Shown one piece after another: positions 63,401 through 64,000 of a stretch of 64,000 nucleotides of DNA (position 1 is its first letter; each line of letters starts with the position of its first letter). Source of the DNA: Apteryx mantelli (lineage: Eukaryota; Chordata; Aves; Apterygiformes; Apterygidae); assembly GCF_036417845.1 (NCBI RefSeq), contig NC_089980.1, positions 54,372,501-54,436,500 on the forward strand, in the 5' to 3' direction. The notes below the pieces were generated by a model that worked only from the letters and a program-made list of their open reading frames with translations, was not told where the DNA came from and made no database searches. The translations under genes were made by a program, and so were the position numbers.

Positions 63401-64000
63401 GGTTCCCATAAACACTTTAAAAAATTCCACTCTTCATTTCATACGGCATGGAGCACAGCTCAGTCATCAGTGGTTTGCTCATAGCTGTGTTAAAAAAATG
63501 CATGTTAAAAATGTTTACAAAGACCATTTTCTACTTTAAAAAAAGAATTAAATACATGATTTTTTTTTTTTATTAAGAAGTTCCATAACCTCCTACTTCT
63601 CTCTTGGACTCCATCTTCCCTACTACCCAGAGCAAATACAAAGAATCAAGACAGCGGAGAGTTTTATTATTCTTTCAGACTAAACACATATATCTGATTT
63701 TTTTTGGAATGATCATCTTTATCAAATATGAAATCCTTTGAATACAGTTTAATGATACTATGAGTACTGTAGGGCTAGAGTCTGGGATCACAGAGGACTT
63801 TTCATTCATATTCATATTAATGCCATGGGAGACTTTCCATTGATGTCAGTTTTGATTTACTACCTTTGTTTATGAGAAGTGAAGTAATAATGCTTTACAA
63901 AAAAAAAATACTTCTTTTTTGTTATTATTTGTGTTGCTACAGTCTCTATAAGTCTCTATCATGGACCAGGACTTCATGGTGCGCAGTGATGCAGAAACAG
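57430..64000. other. AT-rich DNA to the end of the window, no gene recognised
   Basis: Frames up to 145 codons (59322-59759, +) occur but carry no recognised motif and have ordinary composition. A run of T at 63561-63572 and A runs near 63900 are the only simple repeats noted. Confidence 0.5.

Noticed and set aside
1..64000. CRISPR arrays, prokaryotic operons, phage or plasmid genes
   Set aside because: Nothing of the kind is present. Introns, CR1 repeats and vertebrate protein families show a vertebrate nuclear genome.

Overview
The window looks like vertebrate nuclear DNA, most likely from a bird. The genes are split by GT-AG introns. Most recognisable repeats are CR1 LINEs, and one keeps the bird-type CR1 3' end (a run ending GATTCTGTGA). 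Protein matches are to vertebrate families: SULT6B1 sulfotransferase and, less securely, an ARHGAP20-type PH domain. No prokaryotic operon, phage, CRISPR array or tRNA was seen. The clade below 'sauropsid, probably bird' cannot be fixed by eye.

Region 0-36 kb is a tandem SULT6B1 cluster on the + strand. Copy 1 (185-6304) and copy 2 (11960-16927) each have seven coding exons with matching splice phases and open frames of 313 and 315 codons. Both keep the PAPS-binding loop, the catalytic His and the RNPKD helix. Copy 3 (19811-36131) is a wreck: the loop is deleted, splice sites are lost, exons 3 and 4 are shifted and exons 5-6 are not found. A lone decayed exon 3 at 10580-10672 is a trace of a further duplication. 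All three promoters can be aligned: a TATA-like box lies 76-77 bases before each ATG, intact in copies 1 and 2 and mutated in copy 3.

Region 21.06-31.43 kb is a GC-rich island inside intron 2 of the dead copy. It holds a polypyrimidine tract of about 2.3 kb, a minus-strand PH-domain remnant of ARHGAP20/TAGAP type with a one-base deletion, an intronic CAG repeat, a few possible unidentified mini-exons, and an internally deleted CR1. The AT-rich SULT intron resumes on both sides, so the island is an insertion, a rearrangement or an assembly join.

Region 36.1-64 kb is AT-rich and almost empty: a TG/TA microsatellite, a perfect 19-base tandem duplication, a CR1 3' end, and no gene I can support. 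Open frames there are about as long as chance allows.

The two intact genes would make cytosolic sulfotransferases that move sulfonate from PAPS to small acceptor molecules. They are paralogues, not partners in a pathway.
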